Below, one piece after another: positions 1 through 7,601 of a stretch of DNA of 37,702 nucleotides. The stretch comes from Branchiostoma floridae. Taxonomy: Eukaryota; Chordata; Leptocardii; Amphioxiformes; Branchiostomatidae. Made by a program: the position numbers and the translations under genes. The stretch spans positions 4,991,083 through 5,028,784 of the forward strand of contig NC_049986.1 of assembly GCF_000003815.2 (NCBI RefSeq). The letters are read 5' to 3'. The notes beneath the pieces are model-generated. The model was not told where the DNA came from, searched no databases, and was given only the letters and a program-made list of their open reading frames with translations. Position 1 is the first letter of the stretch. Each line of letters begins with the position of its first letter.

Positions 1-1
1 A

Positions 2-97
2 TCTCCAAGCACAGTAGGGGCATCTTCTCTGGATAGTTTTAAAGAACGCTTGCAGATAGATGTGCAAAAGTTAGGTGTGACGGATCGCTCAATGTAA
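2..97 (+). pseudogene. C-terminal tail of a non-LTR retrotransposon reverse transcriptase (partial)
   Basis: The first bases read as one open frame of 31 codons ending in TAA at 95-97. The peptide contains SSLDSFKERL, the helical tail found at the extreme C terminus of many CR1/L2-like non-LTR polyproteins (pattern S-x-x-x-F-K-x-x-L before the stop). Its 5' part lies outside the window. The following ~80 bases, up to about 180, would be its 3' UTR and end in TAATAAAAAG. The assignment rests on this short motif alone, so the clade is uncertain. Confidence 0.5.
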
Positions 98-171
98 TAT
101 AACCAGCTGCTGCCATGCTGCGTGCCCGCGAAGCAGGTGTGTTTCGCTGAACTGCGGTTATACTGGCTATA

Positions 172-1364
172 TAAACTCTAATAAAAAGTTTGGAATATGA
201 GCTTTGGCTGATCATATTTCTGTTGTTTCTGCATCAATTTTAATGTGTTATATATGAATAGAAAGTGTGACTGTGTGATTTCCTTTCATATGGTATCAAA
301 CTCCTTATGATTTTAAATTCTCGGAACGAGCACCAGGGCTACTTACGTCAGTGGGTCACGAAAAAAAAATGCCCAGACTTCAATTTTTGTGTTGAACTCT
401 GCATCATCCTGCTGGTATGTGTGTGGGTGTCAAGGATTCAATCTGTCCTTTTTTCACGTAATCTTTGGTATACAGAACATCCAAGTTTATCTTTAACATT
501 TTTATAAGAGTATATGTGCCCTTTTGGCTGTTGGATGACCGAATCGAGGCGTGGATGCGGCAAGGAGAATGCCACGCTGACTGTCGCACGGATAGAGCGT
601 AACATCGCGTAGCCCTTGGTGTGGTGTATGTATGACTGCCACAGGAAAAACAAGTTTCGCTATCATCCCAGACAAGACAACCCCAATGCTGTAATATACA
701 GGGACGCCATTCTCCATTCAGTCGCAATGTCTTACCCCTTCAGTATGGGGTCAAATGACATTCTGTAAGATTACACCGCCCGTCCACGCACACTGTCTGC
801 AATGGTCCTTGCTCTGTGTAGAGGGGCATTGTAGTCTAACGCTTACAGAATTGCATTTGGTCCCATACAGATGGGATGATAGTGAACCTTGTTTTTCCTG
901 TGGCAGCCAAACATACACCACACCAAGGGCTACGCGCTGTTACGCTCTATCCCTGCCACAGTCAGGATTCTCCTTGCCGCCTCTGCACATTGATTCAGCC
1001 ATCATACTGCCAAAATGGCACATATACTCTTATGAAATGTTAAAGATAAACTTGGATGTTCTGTATACCAAAGATTACATGAAAAAATAAAAGGACAGAT
1101 TGAATCCTTGACACTGCACCCATACCAGCAGGATGATGCAGAGTTCAACACAAAAATTGAAGTCTGGGCATTTTTTTTCGTGACCCACTGACGTAAGTAG
1201 CCCTGGTGCTCGTTCCGAGAATTTAAAATCATAAGGAGTTTGATACCATATGAAAGGAAATTACACCCACTTTCTATTGATATATAACACATTAAAATTG
1301 ACGCAGAAACAACGGAAATATGATCAGCCAAAGTTAATATTCCAAACTTTTTGTGCCGAGTTTA
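172..1364. repeat. Long inverted repeat, arms of about 490 bp
   Basis: The left arm (172 to about 680) is repeated in reverse complement by the right arm (about 865 to 1364). Outer tips share TAAACTC followed by AAAAAGTTTGGAATAT. Long stretches are nearly identical, including the block around TCGGAACGAGCACCAGGG (left 312-340, right about 1195-1225). The centre, 680-865, is not clearly paired. Each arm holds an open frame reading toward the outer tip, minus on the left and plus on the right, and both contain CFSCGS and TTPRATRCYALS. I do not recognise the protein. It could be a foldback transposon or two head-to-head copies of an unknown element. A diverged third copy of part of an arm is visible near 8197-8240. 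Confidence 0.75.
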
Positions 1365-1553
1365 GATACAGATACAGAATGTTAGATGACCTTATAGACC
1401 TGATATCTGGTTAGATCAGGTTAATTGATAATTATAGAAAACAGTAAGAACTATAGACACTATGCCACTAGGTTTCTTGTTTGCTTGCATATTAAAAACT
1501 TGGTCCAAGTAGTTCATAGAATTTTCATCAAGTAACGTTAGTGATATAACGCT
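1365..1553. other. Unassigned AT-rich spacer
   Basis: Between the long inverted repeat and the next palindromic element I see no open frame, splice-bounded exon or repeat. It is probably intron of the EVI5-like gene if that gene's earlier exons lie upstream of the window. Confidence 0.4.
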
Positions 1554-1774
1554 AGTTCACCTTTATCCGTACTACCTGGGTCACCTTTATCCGTTCTTTT
1601 TAAGAACAATGTATTTAGGGGTATTCAGTCGACAGATGGTGGTTTCAAACTGCAATATTTTGAAAATATGACAATTTGAAACTACCGTCCATCGACTTGA
1701 TATCATTGGATACCCTGTTTAGCAGCACAACGGATATAGGCTACCCCGCAGATAAAGGTGAACTAACGTGATGT
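1554..1774. mobile_element. Short palindromic MITE with GTTCACCTTTATCCG ends
   Basis: The left end reads AGTTCACCTTTATCCG, and the right end is its inverted partner (GATAAAGGTGAACT after CTACCCCGCA). The interior is itself palindromic: GTCGACAGATGGTGGTTTCAAA pairs with the segment ending CCATCGACTTGAT. The left terminal motif occurs twice (1556 and 1592). A partial relative lies at 25034-25165. No coding capacity and no clear target duplication were seen, so the superfamily is unknown. It ends 57 bases before the acceptor of the first EVI5-like exon. Confidence 0.6.
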
Positions 1775-1830
1775 GACTAATGAATCTCTTCAACGATATT
1801 GGTCCAAGTAGTTTATTTCTGATCCAACAG

Positions 1831-1977
1831 AACAACTCTTCTACAAGCCATCTAAAGCGGGCTGAAGCCAGTGTGGAACAGCTCACAAACAAGCTGGAGG
1901 CAGCTGAGAAACATTCGGCACAGCTGCAGTCTGAGCTGAACCACTGCAGGAAGCAGCTGAGTGAGCTGAAGGCAAAG
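1831..1977 (+). CDS. EVI5L-like: EVI5/EVI5L-like protein, coiled-coil exon A (49 codons)
   Basis: This phase-0 exon of 147 bases is bounded by an acceptor ending CCAACAG (AG at 1829-1830) and a consensus donor AAG|GTAAGT after 1977. It encodes a charged heptad-rich segment with HLKRAE, KLEAAEKHSAQLQSEL and CRKQLSELKAK. In the vertebrate EVI5/EVI5L Rab-GAPs the equivalent place has a helix beginning NSNHLRRAE, directly before the segment encoded by the next exon here. EVI5 proteins bind Rab11-type GTPases through an N-terminal TBC domain, and this coiled coil lies C-terminal of it. The TBC and earlier coiled-coil exons would lie 5' of the window. The order and phase of the following exons make the family call strong. 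EVI5 versus EVI5L cannot be told, since lancelets probably have a single pre-duplication gene. Confidence 0.82.
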
Positions 1978-2176
1978 GTAAGTCCAGGGCAGTGAAGACT
2001 AATGGAAATCTGTATTGGCAAAAATGTAAAAGTAGTCAAGTTCAGGGTGTCATAATCTCATTCGTGAACATTCCAGGTCATAAGAACTCACCCCACACAG
2101 CAGCCTGCTATCTCAAGTGTCCAAAAGTCTGGTTTTTAAAAATTGCCACCAGTCGAAGTCGTCGTAGCCTTCAAAT

Positions 2177-2822
2177 GTACCGGGTCTGCCTAAACACCAC
2201 AAACGACCACAAACGACCCAGAAACACCACAAACGACTCTAATAAGCAGTGTATAGGGGCAACGACCTTGTGTGGTGCACTGGAGACAATGTTTATACAT
2301 TTATGAATTTAAAAAACGCAACAACTCCTACGTATTCACGAGTTATTCGGAGTTAGTCCGCTGGTTTCAAGATCAAAGGAATTCTTGGCCGCCATGTTGG
2401 ATAGTCCGTTCTAGGAGTCTGCATGGGGAAGTTCTCCATACCTTCCTCGGCTCCATAGACGACAGGGCGATAGAACTATGGAAGCTGTTGGTTCATAGAT
2501 TATAACATACCGTAATTCTATCATTGTCAACTTATAAAACTTGAAAAAAAAATTGTTTTTCAGCCTCAAATGCAAGCAAACACGATCCAACATGGTGGCA
2601 AAGAATGGCTTTAATCTTGAAACCGGACTAACTCGAAATAATTGGTGAATACGTAGGAGTTGCTGCGTTTTTTTAAATTCATAAATGTATAAACAATGTC
2701 TCCAGAGCGCCACACAAGGTCTTTGACTCATATACACTGCATATTAGAGTCGTTTGTGGTCGTTTGTGGTGTTTCTGGGTCATTTGTGGTCGTTTGTGGT
2801 GTTTAGGCACACCCAATGTACC
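2177..2822. mobile_element. Foldback/MITE-like palindromic element in intron A-B
   Basis: The left arm (about 2177-2405) and right arm (about 2585-2822) are inverted copies. Both tips carry a GCCTAAACACCACAAACGAC block made of short repeats of CACAAACGAC. Further in, both share GGAGACAATGTTTATACATT and CCTACGTATTCACGA-like stretches. The loop, 2406-2584, has no recognisable content apart from an A9 run. The open frames across the arms are shadows of the palindrome. The lack of coding capacity and the long arms fit a non-autonomous DNA transposon. I could not define a clean target-site duplication. Confidence 0.65.
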
Positions 2823-3913
2823 GTCATCTTCAATTTTCATGACGTCATTTTAGGGACTGACCACATCAAATTAGGGGTCAGCACAGGCCTAAAAATGGAC
2901 CAAAACCTTGTTTTTTTTGCCTAATCTGAATGTCTGCACCCTACACTGTCTCACCAATATGAAATTTCTCTTACATTTTCCTGCTACAAGTCGAAAATAG
3001 GCTAAAATACGTCAATTAGGGTCATTGCCCTCCACTGCACACCCGTAAATATCTTCATCAGGTTGGACGCTCACTGAATAAAGAGACTCTTTACACAACC
3101 ATTGCTTAATTCACACGTTTTGCTGACCCTCTGTCACGTTCCTCATGGGCAGTTCTTACTGGTTCATTGTACTGCAGCACTGGGTGTCACTGCTTACAGT
3201 TCCAGGTGCAGTCACAAATATATATAAGTACAGTACTGCATTATGCTAGTTTTACAATGTGGTCCCAAACGTGTAATACATTTTGTATATGTAGAAGTTA
3301 GTGATAGATTTCATCCACCTGCCACCCTCCCCTGCTCACTGTCCAAAGTGAGATGACGTCACTAATGTTGGACAACTGCCACCCTACTTTGCTCAATGCA
3401 TTATTTGACGTCACCCCGACTCCTGATATAGCCTGAAAGCCATTAGGATATGGTCATAACTTTGTTCAACTTCGTACACCCTTCGTTTGCTTCACCCTGA
3501 TACTGGACAAAGCTCGAAACATTGGCCAAACACTTATTGATTACAAATACTTCAGTTGACATTTTATGACAAAAAATCTTGTCAACATTCTATTTTAAGA
3601 TTTTGTACAATTGCATGATTTATGAGCAAATGCTACGATATCCTTCTTTGCTTAGATGAGACTTTCATACTTTGAACAACTTGTTCTTGTCTGTGTCTTT
3701 GCACCTATAAATCATGATCCTTTTGATGGATTAGTCTGACATTTGGCATGACGGTAGTTGAAAAGAGGGTATTAAACACCTTACCTCACTGCAAACACTG
3801 AAATTACTTCATCAGGGATTGTGTCCTACAGACTCTTGGTTTGCTTTGCCATCATTTTTTTTGTCATTTTTTCCTTTACATCAGTTTATTACCATGTACT
3901 TCTGCACCCACAG
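2823..3913. other. Remainder of intron A-B of the EVI5-like gene
   Basis: About 1.1 kb of non-coding sequence. The stretch 3045-3540 shares short blocks (TTCATCAGGTTGG; GGGCAGT..TACTGGTTCA) with 7890-8030, so it probably holds a diverged dispersed repeat. The final bases form the acceptor ACCCACAG before exon B. No other gene or structured element was seen. Confidence 0.5.
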
Positions 3914-4009
3914 AGCACATCTGAAGTGATGGACATTCGTCTGAGGGAGGCTGATAAAATGGCCACCATAGCCGAACTGCGTCAGCGTGTTGCCGACCTT
4001 GAAATTCAG
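3914..4009 (+). CDS. EVI5L-like: EVI5/EVI5L-like protein, coiled-coil exon B (32 codons)
   Basis: This exon has 96 bases, exactly 32 codons, phase 0 at both ends, with acceptor CCCACAG (AG 3912-3913) and donor CAG|GTAAGA. It encodes EVMDIRLREADKMATIAELR followed by QRVADLEIQ. This is the most diagnostic segment of the window: vertebrate EVI5 and EVI5L carry EVMAVRLREADSIAAVAEL and then an HIAELEIQ stretch at the same place, including the RLREAD signature that recurs through their coiled coils. It joins exon A without frame change (SELKAK-STSEVMD). The donor is followed after eight bases by a 48-bp sequence that is perfectly duplicated 1.24 kb downstream, on the far side of a repeat insertion. 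Confidence 0.9.
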
Positions 4010-4017
4010 GTAAGAAT

Positions 4018-4065
4018 CTTGAGTTCCTCATGTGTCATGACGTTGCATGAAACTCACTTTTGCAA
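4018..4065 (+). repeat. 48-bp direct repeat, left copy
   Basis: The 48 bases starting CTTGAGTTCCTCATG and ending CACTTTTGCAA recur without a mismatch at 5310-5357. The two copies immediately flank an inserted dispersed repeat, so they look like a long target-site duplication. Confidence 0.85.
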
Positions 4066-5309
4066 CTAGAGTTCCACGAACACATACCTTTGCCAAATAA
4101 ACCAGGTTTGTTATGCAGAATGATGTCTGTAGACAAATGCGTTACTCATTTCATTTTCTTCGTAATTATATGCTTGGAGTTGGTTTATAAAATTTCGGCA
4201 TTGATTATGCAAATTAGATCCCAAGTTACAATTAATTGATATCAAATTGTATCAAGCATAACTTAAGCTATCAGCATACCAAAAATCATGATGATCCTTT
4301 GATCCATTCTTGACTTATTCTCTTTCAAAGTCTTTGAATACACCCCTTACTCTCTTCCCTCTTTCTCAGTTACATATGTGACAACTTTGATGAAAGTACT
4401 ATAATGGAATGCAGTGGATTTATAAACTTTTCCTCATCAATTATGCAAATTAGCTATCTACATGCCAAAAATCATGACGATCCGTCAACACGTTCACATT
4501 TTCTCATTAATTATGCAAATGAGATCATCATTTGCATGATAAATATGTATTGACATTTCTCTCTTTCTCAGCTACATATGTGACAAGTTTTAAAGTCCTA
4601 TCATGGAATGTAGTGAATTTATAAAATATCCTCATTAATTATGCAAATTAGCTGTTGATTTGCATAATTGATATCTCATTATGTTTGTCTTCACTTACGC
4701 TACATACATACCAAAAAACATGATGATCCGTCAACATCTTCATATTTTCTCATTAATTATGCAAATNNNNNNNNNNNNNNNNNNNNNNNNNNNNNNNNNN
4801 NNNNNNNNNNNNNNNNNNNNNNNNNNNNNNNNNNNNNNNNNNNNNNNNNNNNNNNNNNNNNNNNNNNNNNNNNNNNNNNNNNNNNNNNNNNNNNNNNNNN
4901 NNNNNNNNNNNNNNNNNNNNNNNNNNNNNNNNNNNNNNNNNNNNNNNNNNNNNNNNNNNNNNNNNNNNNNNNNNNNNNNNNNNNNNNNNNNNNNNNNNNN
5001 NNNNNNNNNNNNNNNNNNNNNNNNNNNNNNNNNNNNNNNNNNNNNNNNNNNNNNNNNNNNNNNNNNNNNNNNNNNNNNNNNNNNNNNNNNNNNNNNNNNN
5101 NTCAAAAATCATGATCACAGCATGTCCAGAACAGGAGATATCAAAAATTGAGGTTCTGCTGCAGTACCTTAGCAAGCCGCTAGGGGGCCCATTATCGAAC
5201 TTGACCTTCTTTTTCCCGACCCCTACCCACCTACCAAATATTATCGGGATTCATCCAAGACTTCTTGAGTTATGCTGTTAACACACACACACACAGACAC
5301 ACACACAGA
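4066..5309 (+). mobile_element. Dispersed AT-rich repeat, CTAGAGTT family, inserted in intron B-C
   Basis: The insert begins CTAGAGTTCCACGAACACAT, the same start seen at 20977; related CTAGAGTT starts lie at 19137 and 19945. It contains recurring phrases of the family, such as CCAAAAATCATGATGATCCG, CTCATTAATTATGCAAAT and TTGAGTTATGCTGTT, and ends in a CA-rich tail (5279-5309). A sequencing gap (4767-5101) removes part of it. It has no open frame worth noting. Perfect 48-bp direct repeats flank it. The CA tail with a long target duplication would fit target-primed insertion of a retroposon, but other family copies continue past the CA tract into a CCATTCTGGCAAAGG end, so the class is unsettled. 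Confidence 0.65.
4767..5101. other. Assembly gap (N)
   Basis: 335 N within the inserted repeat. Open frames running through it have no meaning. Confidence 1.
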
Positions 5310-5357
5310 CTTGAGTTCCTCATGTGTCATGACGTTGCATGAAACTCACTTTTGCAA
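5310..5357 (+). repeat. 48-bp direct repeat, right copy
   Basis: Identical to 4018-4065; see that entry. Its junction with the CA-rich tail of the insert is at 5309/5310. Confidence 0.85.
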
Positions 5358-5389
5358 TTATGTAAGAAAGTATTTCTTTGCAATTATGT

Positions 5390-5603
5390 AATATAGACGC
5401 CAGTAATATTCTCAAGCCTGCCCAAGGGCGCACCCGGGATAGTCAAGACTACAAATACCAACCCATATTCGCACGTACAGACATTTACAAAAAACTCGTT
5501 TTTTCCACGCACAATTCCCGAGTGGAATGCCCTGCCTGGCACGGTTGTAAGTGCTCCCAACGTTGAGTGCTTCCGTGCCAGGCAGGCAGCCTGCCCGACC
5601 TAA
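5390..5603 (+). pseudogene. 5'-truncated non-LTR retrotransposon, C-terminal end of reverse transcriptase
   Basis: Two overlapping frames together show the hallmark C-terminal tail of many marine-invertebrate non-LTR polyproteins. The first has DYKYQPIFARTDIYK. After a one-base slip in the A-run near 5490 the frame continues SFFPRTIPEWNALPG, then VVSAPNVECFRARQAA, and stops at TAA 5601-5603. The motif F-F-P-R-T-I-x-x-W-N-x-L-P just before the end is typical of this tail. The frameshift and the absence of upstream RT motifs show a dead, 5'-truncated copy. A poly-C run follows 22 bases after the stop. Confidence 0.75.
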
Positions 5604-5624
5604 CCCGGGAGCCTCAGCCCCCTG

Positions 5625-5641
5625 CCCCCCCCCCCCCCCCC
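5625..5641 (+). repeat. Poly-C tract (17 C)
   Basis: A homopolymer between the retrotransposon fragment and exon C. Its length in the assembly is unreliable. Confidence 0.9.
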
Positions 5642-5766
5642 TTAGATCTTGCTTTCAAATTGATACTTTGACCAGGTAAGAGACAAGGACAATGATTATT
5701 TTGTGGATGAATAAGTATGGACTTAGTTGCGAAGGGAGAGGAAATGATTTGCTTCTAATGTTCCAG

Positions 5767-5862
5767 CATCAAGAACGCCTGACAGCTAACCAGCTTGGAC
5801 AGGACAACAGGCCGGTGTCTGCCCTGAACATACAGTCCAAGATTGACAAAATGGAGAAGGAG
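5767..5862 (+). CDS. EVI5L-like: EVI5/EVI5L-like protein, coiled-coil exon C (32 codons)
   Basis: This exon has 96 bases, phase 0 at both ends, and follows acceptor ATGTTCCAG (AG 5765-5766). It encodes HQERLTANQLGQDNRP followed by SALNIQSKIDKMEKE. It aligns in position with the EVI5L segment KEEGRIQGQLNHSD followed by a helix ending IEELKAEVRLLKG; that helix continues across the junction into VKRLRS of the next exon. The 3' boundary is GAG|GCATGT, so the downstream intron would start with GC rather than GT. The nearest GT (5866) would leave phase 1 and break the match to the phase-0 acceptor at 7173. The exon has the same length as exon B. Confidence 0.72.
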
Positions 5863-6170
5863 GCATGTAGCATTATGTCATATTATTTCACCCACTCTGG
5901 GTGTCACTGATCAGACTTAACATGTCATATCATATCATGTCTGGTTTCCTACCCAGAGTAAACTCTACCCTAGACAGCACACCTCCTTGTAGAACATAGA
6001 ACTTTAACCAGACTTCAACTTGTATTTCCATTTCTGATTCCACTTTCCATTATTCAAGGCACAAATTGATTCTCAAACATACTACGTGTATTCTGTATGA
6101 CAACAACACAGAGCTTTTGATGTTTCTGTGAAAAACCTTCCCTAGTACACATTCATGTAAGTGTTACAGG
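5863..6170. other. Start of intron C-D, GC donor then unassigned sequence
   Basis: The intron opens GCATGT. The following ~300 bases contain a small ATCATATCATGTC-type repetition at 5925-5940 but no element I recognise. Confidence 0.5.
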
Positions 6171-6497
6171 TACGAAGAGTGATCAATAAGTTGTGAGCCT
6201 CACCAAGAAACAATGTGCACAACTCAAATTTTGAGGCATAACTATAAAGTATAAACTAAGCCTTTCGTGAATCTCTACCGACAGCCAAATCATTATTATT
6301 CATTTGCATGCGACAGCCACTAACGTTAGGTGGGATAGAAGAAAAAGAAACATGGACAATTGAGCTGTAGCCTGAGGTGTGGGGATCAATTTGCTCTCTT
6401 GATCATCCTGAAACACTTCACACTATATGATTATGCCCCAAAATTTGAGTTCTACACTTTATTTTTGTTGAGGTGTAGAACTTACTGCTCACCCGTA
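6171..6497. mobile_element. Mariner-type MITE, probable progenitor of the adjacent minisatellite
   Basis: The left end TACGAAGAGTGATCAATAAG (6171) and the reverse complement of the sequence ending at 6497 (TACGGGTGAGCAGTAAGTTC) align along about 70 bases. Both continue through CCTCA, CAA, AAA, and a shared AACTCAAATTTTG(A/G)GGCATA block (left about 6224-6245, right about 6430-6452). The TA ends and the CGnnG-x-GTGA-x-AAGT pattern resemble mariner-type termini and the ends of the element at 27459-28366. It has no transposase frame. The right terminal 38 bases are amplified in tandem from 6461 on. Confidence 0.65.
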
Positions 6498-6992
6498 CAT
6501 TTTTGTTGAGGTGTAGAACTTACTGCTCACCCGTACATTTTTGTTGAGGTGTAGAACTTACTGCTCACCCGTACATTTTTGTTGAGGTGTAGAACTTACT
6601 GCTCACCCGTACATTTTTGTTGAGGTGTAGAACTTACTGCTCACCCGTACATTTTTGTTGAGGTGTAGAACTTACTGCTGACCCGTACATTTTTGTTGAG
6701 GTGTAGAACTTACTGCTCACCCGTACATTTTTGTTGAGGTGTAGAACTTACTGCTCACCCGTACATTTTTGTTGAGGTGTAGAACTTACTGCTCACCCGT
6801 ACATTTTTGTTGAGGTATAGAACTTACTGCTCACCCGTACATTTTTGTTGAGGTGTAGAACTTACTGCTCACCCGTACATTTTTGTTGAGGTATAGAACT
6901 TACTGCTCACCCGTACATTTTTGTTGAGGTGTAGAACTTACTGCTCAACCGTACATTTTTATTGAGGTGTAGAACTTACTGCTCACCCGTAC
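6461..6992 (+). repeat. 38-bp minisatellite, 14 copies
   Basis: Fourteen head-to-tail units, 532 bases, each beginning ATTTTTGTTGAGGTGTAGAA and ending CTCACCCGTAC. Most units are identical. Variants are single substitutions (CTGACCC in one, GGTATAG in two, CAACCG and an ATTG start in the last). The near-identity points to recent expansion or homogenisation. The unit is the reverse complement of the outer 38 bases of the small element at 6171. The array lies in intron C-D, about 180 bases before the last recognised exon. Confidence 0.95.
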
Positions 6993-7172
6993 AAAATTCT
7001 ACCCCATTTAAAAACAAATACCAAAGACAGTTAATTCCATTGGATGTCACATGTCTGGAGATTCACATTATACAAAGTTATTGGTCATTCAAACATGAAT
7101 GAAGCAGCAGTTTTTCTTTTTGGAACAAACTTTTAGCTCCTTACAACATTGTGACAAGCTGCTGTTTTGCAG

Positions 7173-7601
7173 GTGAAACGGTTGCGGTCCATTGCAAAGT
7201 TACTGATCCCTGGTAGTAGATCTGCTGGCGATGGTGGTACAGACTCCCCCCCTGGAGAAGTGTACATCACCATGGAGCTGCAGGCAGAGGATGTCATCAT
7301 TCTGGATGATGATAGTGACACAGATAACACACACCCCGGGACAGCCACACCCACACACACCCAGCAACCAGGGACAGCCACACCCACACACACCCAGCAA
7401 CAAGACCATCAACTTTCAACCATGGCATCAAGCATCATCCAGGAGGCATCTGCAGAGAACTGTAACAGTGAAATTGTAACAAATCAGACTAGCCCCCAAG
7501 AATCTGCAACATTTAATGAAAAACAGCGAGACAATACAACTAAACCCATGGACATTATGGACTCTAATAGTAACATGGTGGATTCTACTGACAGAAGGTA
7601 A
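7173..7601 (+). CDS. EVI5L-like: EVI5/EVI5L-like protein, C-terminal exon D (142 codons plus stop)
   Basis: The acceptor TGCTGTTTTGCAG (AG 7171-7172) opens a phase-0 exon running to TAA at 7599-7601. The first residues, VKRLRSIAKLL, complete the coiled-coil heptads of exon C, matching EVRLLKG in EVI5L. The rest is disordered and acidic: an EDVIILDDDSDTDN stretch (7287-7328), then PGTATPTHTQQ twice (7335-7400), then a Ser/Thr/Asn/Gln-rich tail. Vertebrate EVI5 proteins also end in an acidic Ser/Asp-rich tail, but this one is not alignable. VIILDDDSD has the form of a SUMO-interacting motif next to casein kinase 2-type sites; that is inference. The end AGAAG|GTAACA could also be a splice donor at 7597, giving a longer tail, so the stop is probable but not certain. 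Confidence 0.78.
   Translation: MKRLRSIAKLLIPGSRSAGDGGTDSPPGEVYITMELQAEDVIILDDDSDTDNTHPGTATPTHTQQPGTATPTHTQQQDHQLSTMASSIIQEASAENCNSEIVTNQTSPQESATFNEKQRDNTTKPMDIMDSNSNMVDSTDRR
7335..7400 (+). repeat. Coding 33-bp direct repeat, two copies
   Basis: Two tandem 33-base units within exon D each encode PGTATPTHTQQ. They differ only at one synonymous position (CCC versus CCA), so the duplication is recent. The length is a multiple of three and keeps the frame. Confidence 0.9.

Noticed and set aside
4668-5175. Open frames on both strands around 4767-5101
   Set aside because: They consist mostly of N.
5866-5867. GT donor alternative for exon C
   Set aside because: It would leave phase 1, incompatible with the phase-0 acceptor at 7173 that restores the EVI5-like coiled coil.
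6461-6992. Possible CRISPR-like array (38-bp repeats)
   Set aside because: Units are contiguous with no unique spacers, and the sequence is eukaryotic; it is a minisatellite.
7133-7412. Minus-strand frames with CVGVAVPGCWVCVGVAV
   Set aside because: They are the antisense shadow of the coding PGTATPTHTQQ repeat in exon D.
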